Assembly: GCF_004402235.1 (NCBI RefSeq)
Contig: NZ_SOFS01000019.1
Span: 310,001 to 374,000, forward strand
DNA from: Cryobacterium glucosi
GTDB taxonomy: Bacteria; Actinomycetota; Actinomycetes; Actinomycetales; Microbacteriaceae
DNA: 64,000 nt
Direction of reading: 5' to 3'
The notes under the pieces are model-generated. The model was given only the letters and a program-made list of their open reading frames with translations, was not told where the DNA came from and searched no databases. Each line of letters starts with the position of its first letter. The stretch's first letter is position 1. The translations under genes and the position numbers were made by a program. Of the stretch, positions 38,116-46,900 are shown one piece after another.

Positions 38116-38768
38116 GGCTGGCCGGGGACCGGCAGGATGCCGTCTTCGAGGGCCCGCTTGTACAGGTCGATCTTCGTGTTGGCCGGGCGTCCGACGCGCT
38201 GGTATTTCGAACGGACCCGGCGGATGTAGTCGATCACGGTCGCCTCGGCGAGGCCGGTGCGGGCGGCGACGAGCGGGGCCTTCGCGCCGGCCGCGTAGAG
38301 GGAGAGCACTTCGCGTTCCCGCGGGCTGAGCCCGGCGTCGTTGAGCTCGGGGTCGCCGTCGAGGGCGGCAGCCCACTCGGTCGAGGGGATCGGCTCCCCG
38401 GCGGCGGCGCGGAGCACCGCGTCGAGCAGCACCGCCGTCGGTTCGGACTTGCGCACCACGCCGAGCACCCCGCTGCGGGCGGCCGTGCGCATCAGCACGG
38501 CGTCGTCGCCCGCGGTGAAGGCGAGGACGGCCGAACCGGCGGAGCGCAGCCGGTCGACGTTGTCGCCGACGGCCGAATCGTCGGACAGCCGCAGGTCGAG
38601 GATCACGAGGTCGACCGGGTGGCTGGCCTGCGCGGTCGATTCGAGCAGTTCGGTCACCGAAGCGACCGTTGCGACGACCTGGATCTCCGGGAGCGCCCCG
38701 AAGAGGGCGGCGAAACCGCGCGCGACGATCTCGTGGTCATCGATCAAGGCAATGCGATAGCTGGGCAC
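38112..38768 (-). CDS. LuxR/NarL-family response regulator
   Basis: 218 residues from GTG 38768 (VPSYRIALIDDHEIVARGFA). The receiver domain has the acidic pair at LIDDHE, phospho-acceptor Asp58 in VILDLRL and the conserved Lys in VVRKSEP. The C-terminal LuxR helix-turn-helix (about 155-215) contains LSPREREVLSLYAAGAKAP. It is coupled to the large sensor downstream. An open frame extends 55 codons upstream, but that part lies in the spacer after tdk and is not receiver-like. It may control the adjacent pilus genes; this is only positional. Confidence 0.87.
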   Translation of the reverse strand: MPSYRIALIDDHEIVARGFAALFGALPEIQVVATVASVTELLESTAQASHPVDLVILDLRLSDDSAVGDNVDRLRSAGSAVLAFTAGDDAVLMRTAARSGVLGVVRKSEPTAVLLDAVLRAAAGEPIPSTEWAAALDGDPELNDAGLSPREREVLSLYAAGAKAPLVAARTGLAEATVIDYIRRVRSKYQRVGRPANTKIDLYKRALEDGILPVPGQP

Positions 38769-38898
38769 GAGAAACTTTCGGTCAGGCCGTACGGGGACGG
38801 CGCCTGCGGTGCGGTGAAGCTGGATGGTGTTCCTGCCGCCGGCGTGCGTGTTCGGGTGCCACCGGAAGTGACGGCTTTTCGACGGTGATGTGCTGGTC

Positions 38899-39618
38899 CT
38901 AGGGTGAAACCGGGGGAACGCGCCGGGGGGCATGTGGGGCGCTCGCAGTCTCGCCAGGGACGAGGTCTTCTGGAGAGACAGCCGGGCGCCCCCTCCCCTC
39001 GTTCATGGCCCGATGGCCGAGGCGCCCGCCGCTCTCCTCGAGGTAGCAGGAGCCGCACAGGGACTCATAGGTGACGAAGGCCCCGTCGATCGCGACCTGG
39101 TCGCCAGCGAAGACGAAGCGCCCGTCGATCTTGCGGCCGTTGAAGACGGCCTTGCGCCCGCAGCGGCAGATGGTCTTGAGTTCTTCGAGGCTGTGCGCGA
39201 TCTCGAGCAGGCGGCGGCTGCCGGGGAACGCGACGGTCTGGAAGTCGGTGCGGATCCCGTACGCCAGGACGGGGATGTTCTCGAGGATCGCGATGCGGAG
39301 CAAGTCGTCGACCTGGGCCTCGGTGAGGAACTGCGCCTCGTCGACGAGGAGGGCGCTGACGTCGAGCCCGTCGCGGGCCACGACCTCAGCGCGGTGCTCC
39401 TGGAAGAGGGCGTAGGCATCCGTCTCAGGGGTGAGCAGGAAGTCGACGCCGCGCGTCACACCGAGGCGCGAGAGGATGCCCCGATCACCTTTGGTGTCGA
39501 CAGACGGCTTGGCGAGCAGCACACGATGGCCGCGCTCCTCGTAGTTGTATGCGGCCTGGAGCATCGACGTGCTCTTGCCGCTGTTCATCGCTCCATAGCG
39601 AAAGTACAGTTTTGCCAC
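38899..39618 (-). CDS. tdk: Thymidine kinase
   Basis: Salvage enzyme phosphorylating thymidine and deoxyuridine. 239 residues from GTG 39618 (VAKLYFRYGAMNSGKSTSML); P-loop YGAMNSGKST, Walker B ALLVDEAQFL, Cys-zinc pairs CRCG and CGSC, and lasso-region residues. A second GTG at 39645 is possible. The C-terminal 45 residues are a polar Pro-rich tail beyond the catalytic core. It lies between the two sensor units without overlap and is probably an unrelated gene caught inside them. Confidence 0.93.
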   Translation of the reverse strand: MAKLYFRYGAMNSGKSTSMLQAAYNYEERGHRVLLAKPSVDTKGDRGILSRLGVTRGVDFLLTPETDAYALFQEHRAEVVARDGLDVSALLVDEAQFLTEAQVDDLLRIAILENIPVLAYGIRTDFQTVAFPGSRRLLEIAHSLEELKTICRCGRKAVFNGRKIDGRFVFAGDQVAIDGAFVTYESLCGSCYLEESGGRLGHRAMNEGRGRPAVSPEDLVPGETASAPHAPRRVPPVSP

Positions 39619-39673
39619 GGTACCTGGAATCCCCCTCTGCGCCACCCGGCGCGTTCGTCTGCCCCGGGTCAGT

Positions 39674-41044
39674 TCAGCGTACTGGGCGTGCGACGCGTCG
39701 GCGTTCGGGGCCGTGTTCCGCGTCGAACTCGAGCGTCACGAGCGGACGACGACCGGATGCCCGGCTCGTGGAGACCCGCACCCGCCCGAACACCACGTGC
39801 AGGACGCCGAGGTAGGGCCGCAGCAGGGCGCGAACGGCCCGGGCGGGCAGGTCGATGCCGACCTGGATCGTGACCTGGTCGAGCCGGGGGGCGGATGCCG
39901 GGGCGCCGGCGCCCGCGGGCATCTCGCGCCGGGGTCCGCGGTCGGGGATCGTGCGGAGCGGGGAGGTGCTCAGCGGGATCTCGGACGTCGTGGTGAGCGG
40001 CGACCGGGTCAGGGCCGGCCGCGGGGACCCGGTGCCGCGGAACTCGTCGCCCGCGGTGACCTGAACGACGAGGCTGCAGGGGTCGAAGCCCGGCGCCGAG
40101 CAGAGGGCGCCGAGCAGGGCCGCGGTCGCGGCGCGCTGGTCGGTATGGAAGGCGGCGGCGCGGCGGTCGGGATCGGCGACCACGAGCAGCGGGGTGATGC
40201 CGCGGGCCAGGAGTGCCGCGCGCTCCCTCGCGATGGCCGCGTCGAGCCAGGTCTTGTCGAGCTCGCGAAGGAGCGCCTTGCGCACGTCGGCGGCGAGCGC
40301 ACCGGCCCGGGTGATGTCGGCCTTGGTGATCTCGCCGCGATCGAGGACCTCGGTGAGCAGCGGGAGCACGCCGGCGGCGAGTTCGGTGCGCTGCTGCTCG
40401 ACGACGGCCCTGACCACGCGGGCCCTGGTCTCCTCGGTGCGCTCGATGATCGCACGGCGGGCATCCGTCTGCCAGGCCAGTAGTGAGCCGACGAGGCGAC
40501 GGGAGTATGCGGCCCCGGCGAGCGCGGGAGCGAGGACCTGGGTGACCGCGACGGCGGCGAAGACGACGGGGGCGACGTCGATGGAGTGGAAGGGCGCCTG
40601 CACCCAGGTCACCGCGGCGACGACGAGCGCGAGGACCCCGGCGGAGGCCGCGATCTGGCGCCACGGCCGGTAGGGGGCGAGGCCGAGCAGGAGGAGGCCG
40701 ATCGCGACGGGACCGAAGTCGTCCTGGATCAGGGCGTTGTGGTTCCAGCGGGAGGCCTGTTCGAGCAGGTAGGCGGCGAGGGCGAGCACGGCGATGGCCA
40801 CGTGCGCGGCGGCGCGGAACGGTGCGTTTCTCGGGCGGGAGGCGAGGACGAGCAGGATCGCGGCGAGGGTGACGGCCGCGATCGCGAGGGAGCCCAGGAG
40901 CGCGTTGCCGGTCTGGCCGGCCTGGGTGATCGTGGCCGTGACTGCGGAGACCGTGACGATCGCGGCGATCGCCGGCGCGAGCGGCCACGCGGCGAGGGCT
41001 CCGAGCGGATCGAGCTGCTGCTGGGTCAGGGAGCTGCGGCTCAT
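39674..41044 (-). CDS. Membrane sensor-like protein without ATP-binding motifs
   Basis: 456 residues. Six or so TM helices (about 22-185) are followed by a helical stretch (TDARRAIIERTEETRARVVR) and a domain containing ITPLLVVADPDRRAAAFH. No N-box, DxGxG or other HATPase motif is visible. The middle part aligns by eye with the C-terminal module of the 746-residue sensor (LLTEVLDRGEITKADITRAG versus ERLAGGEDLDPPLRAECLIV, then long matching helices). ATG 41044 overlaps the upstream stop (ATGA), so it is made with the kinase-like protein before it. Its exact role is unknown. Confidence 0.65.
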   Translation of the reverse strand: MSRSSLTQQQLDPLGALAAWPLAPAIAAIVTVSAVTATITQAGQTGNALLGSLAIAAVTLAAILLVLASRPRNAPFRAAAHVAIAVLALAAYLLEQASRWNHNALIQDDFGPVAIGLLLLGLAPYRPWRQIAASAGVLALVVAAVTWVQAPFHSIDVAPVVFAAVAVTQVLAPALAGAAYSRRLVGSLLAWQTDARRAIIERTEETRARVVRAVVEQQRTELAAGVLPLLTEVLDRGEITKADITRAGALAADVRKALLRELDKTWLDAAIARERAALLARGITPLLVVADPDRRAAAFHTDQRAATAALLGALCSAPGFDPCSLVVQVTAGDEFRGTGSPRPALTRSPLTTTSEIPLSTSPLRTIPDRGPRREMPAGAGAPASAPRLDQVTIQVGIDLPARAVRALLRPYLGVLHVVFGRVRVSTSRASGRRPLVTLEFDAEHGPERRRVARPVR

Positions 41045-42321
41045 AGCGGCCAGCCGATCCCGGCGTCGCTCGCGGTGTCGCCGGCCGGATCGGATGCCGG
41101 GCCGCTTGCCGCACCGGTGCCGGGCCGTTCGACGGCGTCACCGGGAGGCGCAGGCACCGTCAGGAGCACGGAAGTGCCCGCACCGGGACGGGTCATGATC
41201 GTGACCGAGCCGCCGAGGCGCTCGATCCGGCGGCGCACCGCCTGGCGAAGGCCGAGGCGGTCGGCGCCGGTCTCCGATTCCGTGAAGCCGCGGCCGGCAT
41301 CCATCACCATCACCGAGAGATCGTGGTCGGTGGATTCGATGACGACCTCGGCGGAGACGATGCCGGCGTGCAGGATGACGTTGATCAGGCACTGCTGCAC
41401 GGCGAGGCCGAGCTCGCGGTCGGCGACCGCGTCGAGGCGGCCGAGGGCGGCGCGCTCCCCCGTGACCTCGACGACGAGGCCGCGGTCACGGCAGCGTTCG
41501 ATCGCGGAGTAGACGGCACTGTCGAGCCAGCCGTCCGGTCCGGAAAGTCGCTCGTCGGAGTCGGTGAGCCAGCTGGTGCCGTGCAGGGTGTCCACGGTCT
41601 CACGGATGCCTGCGGCCAGGTGCGGGCCGAGTGGCCCGGGGTGGGCGTGCACGAGCGCGACAAGCTGGTTGAGCGTGGTGTCCTGGCTGAGGGCGACCGC
41701 GCGCACGTCGAGTTCGTGCCGCAGCAGCCGGGACTGGTCCTCCTGCAGCGCCCGGTGCATGGCGAGCTGGACGGGACGGTGCCGGCGCCGGCCGAGGCCG
41801 CTCACGAGCATCACCCCGACGAGGAAGAGGTACGTCGACACCGTGAACGCATCGGGGTGATAGGGCACCCCGGTTTCGAGGGCGGCGAGGACGGTCACGG
41901 TTTCGGCGAGGATGAAGCCGGCGGTGCCCCAGAGCACGCCCACGAGGGCGCCCGTTCCGACGCCGCCGACCATCAGCAGCGCCATCTTCGGCATGGACAC
42001 GAGAAAGACGTCCGAGCTGTGGAAGAGCTCGGGCAGCCCGAGCAGGGTGACGCTGACGACGTAGGTGACGACGGAGCCGACGAGAAGGTAGGCGACCGAG
42101 AGCAGCACGGTGCGGTGGCGGGACAGGAGGAAGAGGAGGATCGCCATCGAGAGGATCCCGATCAGGCTCACGCCGATCTGCGCGCTCGGGTGGCTGATGC
42201 CGAGAACGGCGATCGAGACGAGGGCACCGACCAGGCAGGTGAGGCCGAACCAGTGCGTGGCCTGGGCCAGGGCACGCCCGACCGAGGTACCGACCAGATG
42301 GTCGGGGAGGCCTAGGGTCAT
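41041..42321 (-). CDS. Membrane histidine-kinase-like protein lacking the phospho-His
   Basis: 426 residues. TM helices at about 23-43, 50-67, 72-93, 108-145 and 160-176, then a DHp-like helix with VALSQDTTLNQLVALV. Gln213 takes the place of the His of the HDxV motif in the paralogue at 35875-38115. The HATPase domain looks usable (N-box QQCLINVILHAG, G1 VMDAGRGFTE, G3 RPGAGTSVLLTV). It may be an ATP-binding sensor acting on another kinase. It is the first gene of a two-gene unit, with GGAGAACGG upstream of ATG 42321. Confidence 0.72.
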   Translation of the reverse strand: MTLGLPDHLVGTSVGRALAQATHWFGLTCLVGALVSIAVLGISHPSAQIGVSLIGILSMAILLFLLSRHRTVLLSVAYLLVGSVVTYVVSVTLLGLPELFHSSDVFLVSMPKMALLMVGGVGTGALVGVLWGTAGFILAETVTVLAALETGVPYHPDAFTVSTYLFLVGVMLVSGLGRRRHRPVQLAMHRALQEDQSRLLRHELDVRAVALSQDTTLNQLVALVHAHPGPLGPHLAAGIRETVDTLHGTSWLTDSDERLSGPDGWLDSAVYSAIERCRDRGLVVEVTGERAALGRLDAVADRELGLAVQQCLINVILHAGIVSAEVVIESTDHDLSVMVMDAGRGFTESETGADRLGLRQAVRRRIERLGGSVTIMTRPGAGTSVLLTVPAPPGDAVERPGTGAASGPASDPAGDTASDAGIGWPL

Positions 42322-42474
42322 TGCCGCTCCGTTCTCCGTCGATTATCGCATCCGGTGGAGTCCTTCTGGCGTGACGGGTCGCGAATCGAGGTTCGCGTGG
42401 GCGTTGAACGTCGATCTGCGACACCTCAGCCGGGGCGGGGGCGCAGCGAGGCATCCGCTGTGCGGAGCCGCAGT

Positions 42475-44058
42475 TCAGAACAGGGTCGGGTGCAGCTCAG
42501 GCGGGAGCTCGCCCGCAATGAGCAACCCCGGGCCGGGCACGGGCCGGCCAGGGAACGCAGGGACGGCGGGCGCGGGGCGGGCGAGCGCGCGGGAGCGGAC
42601 GCCGCCGGTGACGGGATCCTCGATCCCGTGCTCGAGCCCGTGCGCCCGGATCAGCGGCTTGATCCGGAGCGCGAGCCATTGCCGGTAGCCCTTGGGTGCG
42701 TAGGCGTTACGACCGTAGAGCTCGTGGTAGCGGGGCACGAGGTCGGGGTGGTCCCTCGCGAGCCACTGCATGAACCAGTCGCGCACCCCCGGCCGCAGGT
42801 GCAGCGCGGTGTACATCACGTCGGAGGCCCCGGCAGCCTTCGCCTGGCGGAGGGCGTCGTCGAGGTGCGCCCGGGTGTCGGTGAGGAACGGCAGGATCGG
42901 CATCATGAACACGGAGCAGCGCAGGCCGCGCTCCCGGATGGCGGTCACCGTGGCGAGGCGCGCCGCCGTGGATGGCGTGCCCGGCTCGACCGCTGACTGC
43001 AGCTCGTCGTCGTAGATCGCGATCGAGAGGGCGAGGTCGACGGGCACGAGCGTGCTCGCCTCCACGAGCAGATCGAGGTCGCGCCGGATCAGGGTGCCTT
43101 TGGTCAGGATCGAGAGCGGGGTGCCGGAGTCGGCGAGCGCCGCGATGACGCCCGGCATCAGCCGGTAGCGACCCTCTGCACGCTGGTAGGGATCGGTGTT
43201 GGTGCCGAGCGCGACGGCGTTGCGCTCCCAGGCGGGCCTGGCGAGCTCCTTGCGGAGAACCTCCGCGACGTTGACCTTCACGATGATCTCGTTGTCGAAG
43301 TCCTTGCCGGCGTCGAGGTCGAGGTACGTGTGCGTGTTGCGGGCAAAACAGTTGTGGCTGATGACCCCGTTCGCAATGAAGTCGCCGGTCCCGGTCGTGA
43401 TGTCGATCATGTCCATCGTGGTCCCCAGGTCCTCGACGGACACGACCTGAAGTAAAGCCGCGGACTTCACGGCTGCACCGGCGATGGACAGCTTCCGGTC
43501 AATGGCGGGCCCTACGAGCCCGAAACCCATGAGTTTGTTGTTCTCGGTCAGGTAGGGACGTTGACCGTCCCCGCGCATGGCGCGGGTGACGAACCTCCAC
43601 CCTCGCTCGGTGAGGAAGCGGTGATCTCCGCTGGCCACGAGCTCGGTGCCGTCAGCGAGGGTGACGCGGTAGCCGCGCTTCCGGGTGTCCCAGGAAGCGA
43701 GCACTTTGGTCTGCACATACCGCCGGTAGGCGCCGACGGTCTCCGTGCCCATGATCGCATCGCCAACCCTGACCTCCCAGAGTGGCTTCTGCCGTCCGTC
43801 GGCCATCAGGATAAGCGTTTCCGGGCTCAGGCAGTATGTGCACGCATGGGAGCAGCCTCGGTAGGCGTTGATCGTCCAGCCGAACGGCATGGCGCTCTGG
43901 CCGGGCACCCGGTTGAGCGCGGACTTGGCCAGGATCTCGTGGAAGGTGATCCCCGCGAACTCGGGGGTGCGCACGCTCCGCACCAGGTTGTTCAGCCGGG
44001 CAAGGCCGGGAAGCGCGCCCGCTTGTTCCGTCGTGAGTTCCTGCCCGCTCCACCGCAT
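42475..44058 (-). CDS. Intein-containing Rv2578c-family radical SAM protein
   Basis: From ATG 44058 (MRWSGQELTTEQAGALPGLA), the usual MRW start of the family; ATG 44076 would add six residues. The host protein matches Rv2578c-type radical SAM enzymes: RTPEFAGITFHEILAKSALN, then RGCSHACTYC, then FARNTHTYLDLDAGKDFDNE. Related proteins include the spore-photoproduct-lyase-like SplB group. A 161-residue intein interrupts the iron-sulfur motif CxxxCxxC exactly before its third Cys. The mature protein would be about 366 residues. The substrate is unknown. A perfect SOS box at the start predicts LexA control and a DNA-damage role. Confidence 0.9.
   Translation of the reverse strand: MRWSGQELTTEQAGALPGLARLNNLVRSVRTPEFAGITFHEILAKSALNRVPGQSAMPFGWTINAYRGCSHACTYCLSPETLILMADGRQKPLWEVRVGDAIMGTETVGAYRRYVQTKVLASWDTRKRGYRVTLADGTELVASGDHRFLTERGWRFVTRAMRGDGQRPYLTENNKLMGFGLVGPAIDRKLSIAGAAVKSAALLQVVSVEDLGTTMDMIDITTGTGDFIANGVISHNCFARNTHTYLDLDAGKDFDNEIIVKVNVAEVLRKELARPAWERNAVALGTNTDPYQRAEGRYRLMPGVIAALADSGTPLSILTKGTLIRRDLDLLVEASTLVPVDLALSIAIYDDELQSAVEPGTPSTAARLATVTAIRERGLRCSVFMMPILPFLTDTRAHLDDALRQAKAAGASDVMYTALHLRPGVRDWFMQWLARDHPDLVPRYHELYGRNAYAPKGYRQWLALRIKPLIRAHGLEHGIEDPVTGGVRSRALARPAPAVPAFPGRPVPGPGLLIAGELPPELHPTLF
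43351..43833 (-). other. Mini-intein (161 residues), no homing endonuclease
   Basis: It begins with Cys (CLSPETLILMADGRQKPLWE; block A with Thr and Gly-Asp VRVGD) and has block B ELVASGDHRFLT. Block F is VEDLGTTMDMIDITTGTGDF, and it ends with block G VISHN before Cys +1 of the host (CFARNTH). All residues for standard splicing (Cys1, block B His, His-Asn, Cys +1) are present. The length leaves no room for a LAGLIDADG or HNH endonuclease, so it can splice but not home. Confidence 0.93.
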
Positions 44059-44066
44059 GCATACAT

Positions 44067-44082
44067 TCGAACACACGTTCGA
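44067..44082. promoter_or_regulatory. LexA (SOS) box
   Basis: TCGAACACACGTTCGA matches the actinobacterial LexA site TCGAAC-N4-GTTCGA with perfect dyad halves. Its edge is 8 nt upstream of the chosen ATG 44058 and covers the alternative ATG 44076. Bound LexA would block initiation or a near-leaderless transcript of the radical SAM gene. No -10/-35 pair was assigned. Confidence 0.88.
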
Positions 44083-44173
44083 TACTTGCGCAAGGGTGAC
44101 GCGGCATCCGCCCTCACCGATTCGACGGAGATCGTGCCCGACTCCGTCGGATCGGTCAGGGGTTGGGGATCGG

Positions 44174-45655
44174 TCAGGGGTTGGTGAGGTGCAGGGTCGC
44201 GGCGGTCGCGGCGAGGGAGGCTGCGGCGCGGGCGGGGTCGTCCGACAGGGTCGTGCCGAGGCTCGGGATCAGTTCGCGGAGTCGCGGTTCCCAGGCCGGG
44301 TACTGCTCGGGGAAGCAGCGCTTGAGCAAGTCGACCATGATCGGAGCCGCGGTCGATGCCCCGGGGGATGCCCCGAGCAGGCCGGCGATGCTGCCGTCGG
44401 CCGAGGTGATGACCTCGGTTCCGAATTGCAGCACTCCGCCCTCCTTCGGGTCCTTCTTCATCACCTGGACACGCTGGCCCGCGGTGATGAGCTCCCAGTC
44501 GGCCATCTTCGCCGTCGGCATGAACTCCTGCAGGGCCTTGAGCTTGACGGTGCGGGACGCGAAGACCTCGCCGAAGAGGTACTTCATCAGGCCGACGTTG
44601 TGCCGGGCGACGGCGAGCATCGGGCCGATGTTGTGCCCACGGACAGAGAAGGGGAGGTCGAACCAGGTGCTCGACTTGAGGAACTTGGGGGTGAACCCCG
44701 CGAAGGGCCCGAACAGCAGCGAGGCCTCCCCCTCGACGTGGCGGGTGTCGAGGTGCGGGACCGACATCGGCGGGGCGCCGACGGCGGCCTTGCCGTAAAC
44801 CTTGGCCTGGTGCTGGGCAACGACCGCGGGATTGGTCGTGCGCAGGAACTGGCCGCTGATCGGGAACCCGCCGAAGCCGCGTGCCTCGGGGATGCCGCTT
44901 TGCTGCAGCAGGGCGAGCGCGCCGCCGCCGGCACCCACGAACACGAAGCGGGCCTTCACCGTGCTGGGGTGCCCGCCGACGAGGCGCCGGAGGTTCAGCC
45001 GCCAGGTGCCGTCCGCCAGCTTCTTCAGGCCGGTGACCTGCTGGTTGACGTGGACGCCGACACCCTTGGCTGCGAGGTCGTCGAAGAGGTAGCGGGTGAG
45101 TGCGCCGAAGTCGACATCGGTGCCCGAGGCGATCCGGGTCGCGGCGATGCGCTGATTCTTCGGGCGGTTCTTCGTGAGCAGCGGGGTCCAGGTGCCGATG
45201 ACGGCCGGGTCTTCGCTGTATTCCATCCCGTGGAAGAGCGGCTGGTCCTTGAGCGCCGCGAACCGTTTGCGCAGGTATTCGACGTTGGACTTGCCGTGCA
45301 CGAACGTCATGTGCGGCGTCGAGTTGATGAACTTCGTCGGTTCGGGCAGAACGCCGTCGATGACCAGGGACGACCAGAGCTGGCGGCTGATCTGGAACTG
45401 CTCATTGATGCTCACGGCCTTGTCGGCGGTGACGCTTCCGTCGCTCGCCTGGGGCATGTAGTTGAGCTCGCACAGGGCAGCGTGACCGGTCCCCGCGTTG
45501 TTCCAGGGGTTCGAGCTCTCCTGGGCGACCTCGCCGAGGCGCTCGTAGACCTCGATACTCCAGTCGGGCTGCACCTGTTTGATCAAGGTGCCGAGAGTGG
45601 CGCTCATGACGCCGCCACCAATAAGTACGACATCAACCTGCGCCATTGGATTCAC
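44174..45655 (-). CDS. mqo: Malate:quinone oxidoreductase
   Basis: A membrane-associated FAD enzyme that oxidises malate to oxaloacetate and feeds electrons to quinone, bypassing NAD-malate dehydrogenase. 493 residues; dinucleotide loop VDVVLIGGGVMSATLG, FNNAGTGHAALCELNY-like region (NPWNNAGTGHAALCELNYMP) and C-terminal LGASPGASTAAPIMVDLL. The start is GTG 45655, or ATG 45646 (MAQVDVV); no clear Shine-Dalgarno. It is divergent from the GH6 gene and has no cotranscribed partner. Confidence 0.95.
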   Translation of the reverse strand: MNPMAQVDVVLIGGGVMSATLGTLIKQVQPDWSIEVYERLGEVAQESSNPWNNAGTGHAALCELNYMPQASDGSVTADKAVSINEQFQISRQLWSSLVIDGVLPEPTKFINSTPHMTFVHGKSNVEYLRKRFAALKDQPLFHGMEYSEDPAVIGTWTPLLTKNRPKNQRIAATRIASGTDVDFGALTRYLFDDLAAKGVGVHVNQQVTGLKKLADGTWRLNLRRLVGGHPSTVKARFVFVGAGGGALALLQQSGIPEARGFGGFPISGQFLRTTNPAVVAQHQAKVYGKAAVGAPPMSVPHLDTRHVEGEASLLFGPFAGFTPKFLKSSTWFDLPFSVRGHNIGPMLAVARHNVGLMKYLFGEVFASRTVKLKALQEFMPTAKMADWELITAGQRVQVMKKDPKEGGVLQFGTEVITSADGSIAGLLGASPGASTAAPIMVDLLKRCFPEQYPAWEPRLRELIPSLGTTLSDDPARAAASLAATAATLHLTNP

Positions 45656-45815
45656 ACGTTCGAGTGTAACGCCGCGCGCACGGGCGCCTGACCGCGTCCG
45701 ATACCGCCGATCACCCCGGACTGGGGGCGAAATGGGACACCAAAACGGAACAAAGATCCGTCAGACGATACTCCTGCGTAACATATCTGTATAACCCCCC
45801 CGATAGGGTGGGTTC

Positions 45816-46814
45816 GTGCATTCGTCCGGCTCGCGTACAGGTCTCGTCCTCGGCATCATCGCCCTGGCGGTGCCCGTGCTTGCCCTCGGCACTTTCGTCA
45901 GCGCTTTCGCCCTGCAGGTACCCGGAGGTCAGACCGTGAACCCGCTGGCAACCACCTCGTTCTACGTTAATCCGTCCTCCTCGGCGGCGCAGGCCGCAGC
46001 GGATGCAGCCGAAAGGTTCGGGGCGACCTCGGCAGAGGCGACGGCGCTGGGCCGGCTCGCCGCCCAGCCCGCGGCGATCTGGCTGACGCCGGAGAAGTAT
46101 CCGCTCGACACGGTCGGCGAAGAGGTCGCGACCATCACAGATGCCGCGATCAAGGACGGGAAGACAGCCGTCTTCGTTCTCTACGGAATCCCCAACCGGG
46201 ACTGCGGCAACTTCTCGGCCGGCGGGCTCTCGGTGCTCGAATACCCCGGCTGGGTGCAGGCGATCGCGACGAGCCTGACGTTGCGCGAGGCCGTCGTGAT
46301 CCTCGAGCCCGATGCCCTCTCCCTCGCCACCCAGTGCAACAACGTCGAGGAGCGGGTTCACGAGGTGCACACCGCGGTCGACCTCCTCGCACCCACGCGC
46401 GCAACGGTCTACCTCGACGCCGGCCACTCCGAATGGATCGCCCCGTCCGCGATGGCCGGGCTGCTCAACCGCTCGGGCATCGCCTCCGTGCGCGGTTTCG
46501 CGACGAACGTGTCCAACTACATGGACTCCGTGGCCGAGCACGCGTATGCACAGCAGGTCTCCGACCTCACCAACGGCGCCCACTACGTGATCGACACCTC
46601 CCGCAACGGTGCGGGCTCGAACGGCGAGTGGTGCAATCCCCCCGGCCGCGCCCTCGGCGTCCTGCCCTCCGTCGTCTCGAACCAGGGCGCCCAGGATGCG
46701 AACCTCTGGATCAAGCAGCCGGGCGAGAGCGACGGAACCTGCAACGGCGGCCCCACGGCAGGGGACTGGTGGAACGCCCAGGCACTCGCGCTCACCAAGG
46801 CCGCCGGATGGTAA
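45816..46814 (+). CDS. Secreted or anchored glycoside hydrolase family 6 (beta-1,4-glucanase)
   Basis: 332 residues from GTG 45816. An N-terminal hydrophobic segment (about 9-33, no lipobox) acts as signal or anchor. GH6 motifs follow: VLYGIPNRDCG (Asp129, modulating acid), VILEPDAL (Asp166, catalytic acid), ATVYLDAGHSEWIAPSAMAG, YVIDTSRNG and IKQPGESDGTC. No cellulose-binding module is present, so a role in processing the cell's own glucan is more likely than biomass degradation. In Streptomyces a GH6 enzyme (CslZ) lies beside a cellulose-like synthase. Here a GT2 synthase lies about 1.9 kb downstream. Confidence 0.92.
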   Translation: MHSSGSRTGLVLGIIALAVPVLALGTFVSAFALQVPGGQTVNPLATTSFYVNPSSSAAQAAADAAERFGATSAEATALGRLAAQPAAIWLTPEKYPLDTVGEEVATITDAAIKDGKTAVFVLYGIPNRDCGNFSAGGLSVLEYPGWVQAIATSLTLREAVVILEPDALSLATQCNNVEERVHEVHTAVDLLAPTRATVYLDAGHSEWIAPSAMAGLLNRSGIASVRGFATNVSNYMDSVAEHAYAQQVSDLTNGAHYVIDTSRNGAGSNGEWCNPPGRALGVLPSVVSNQGAQDANLWIKQPGESDGTCNGGPTAGDWWNAQALALTKAAGW

Positions 46815-46900
46815 GCCCCGGTGCCGCCCGCACTCCCCTCGACAGCACACCGTTCATTGTTCGTTTTCGGTCGCAGGCCGAAGCAGCTAGGAGATAGATC

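Noticed and set aside
45656..45672. CGAACGTGTG near the mqo start as a second SOS box
   Set aside because: Only one half-site is present; the second half (GTTCG at the right distance) is missing.
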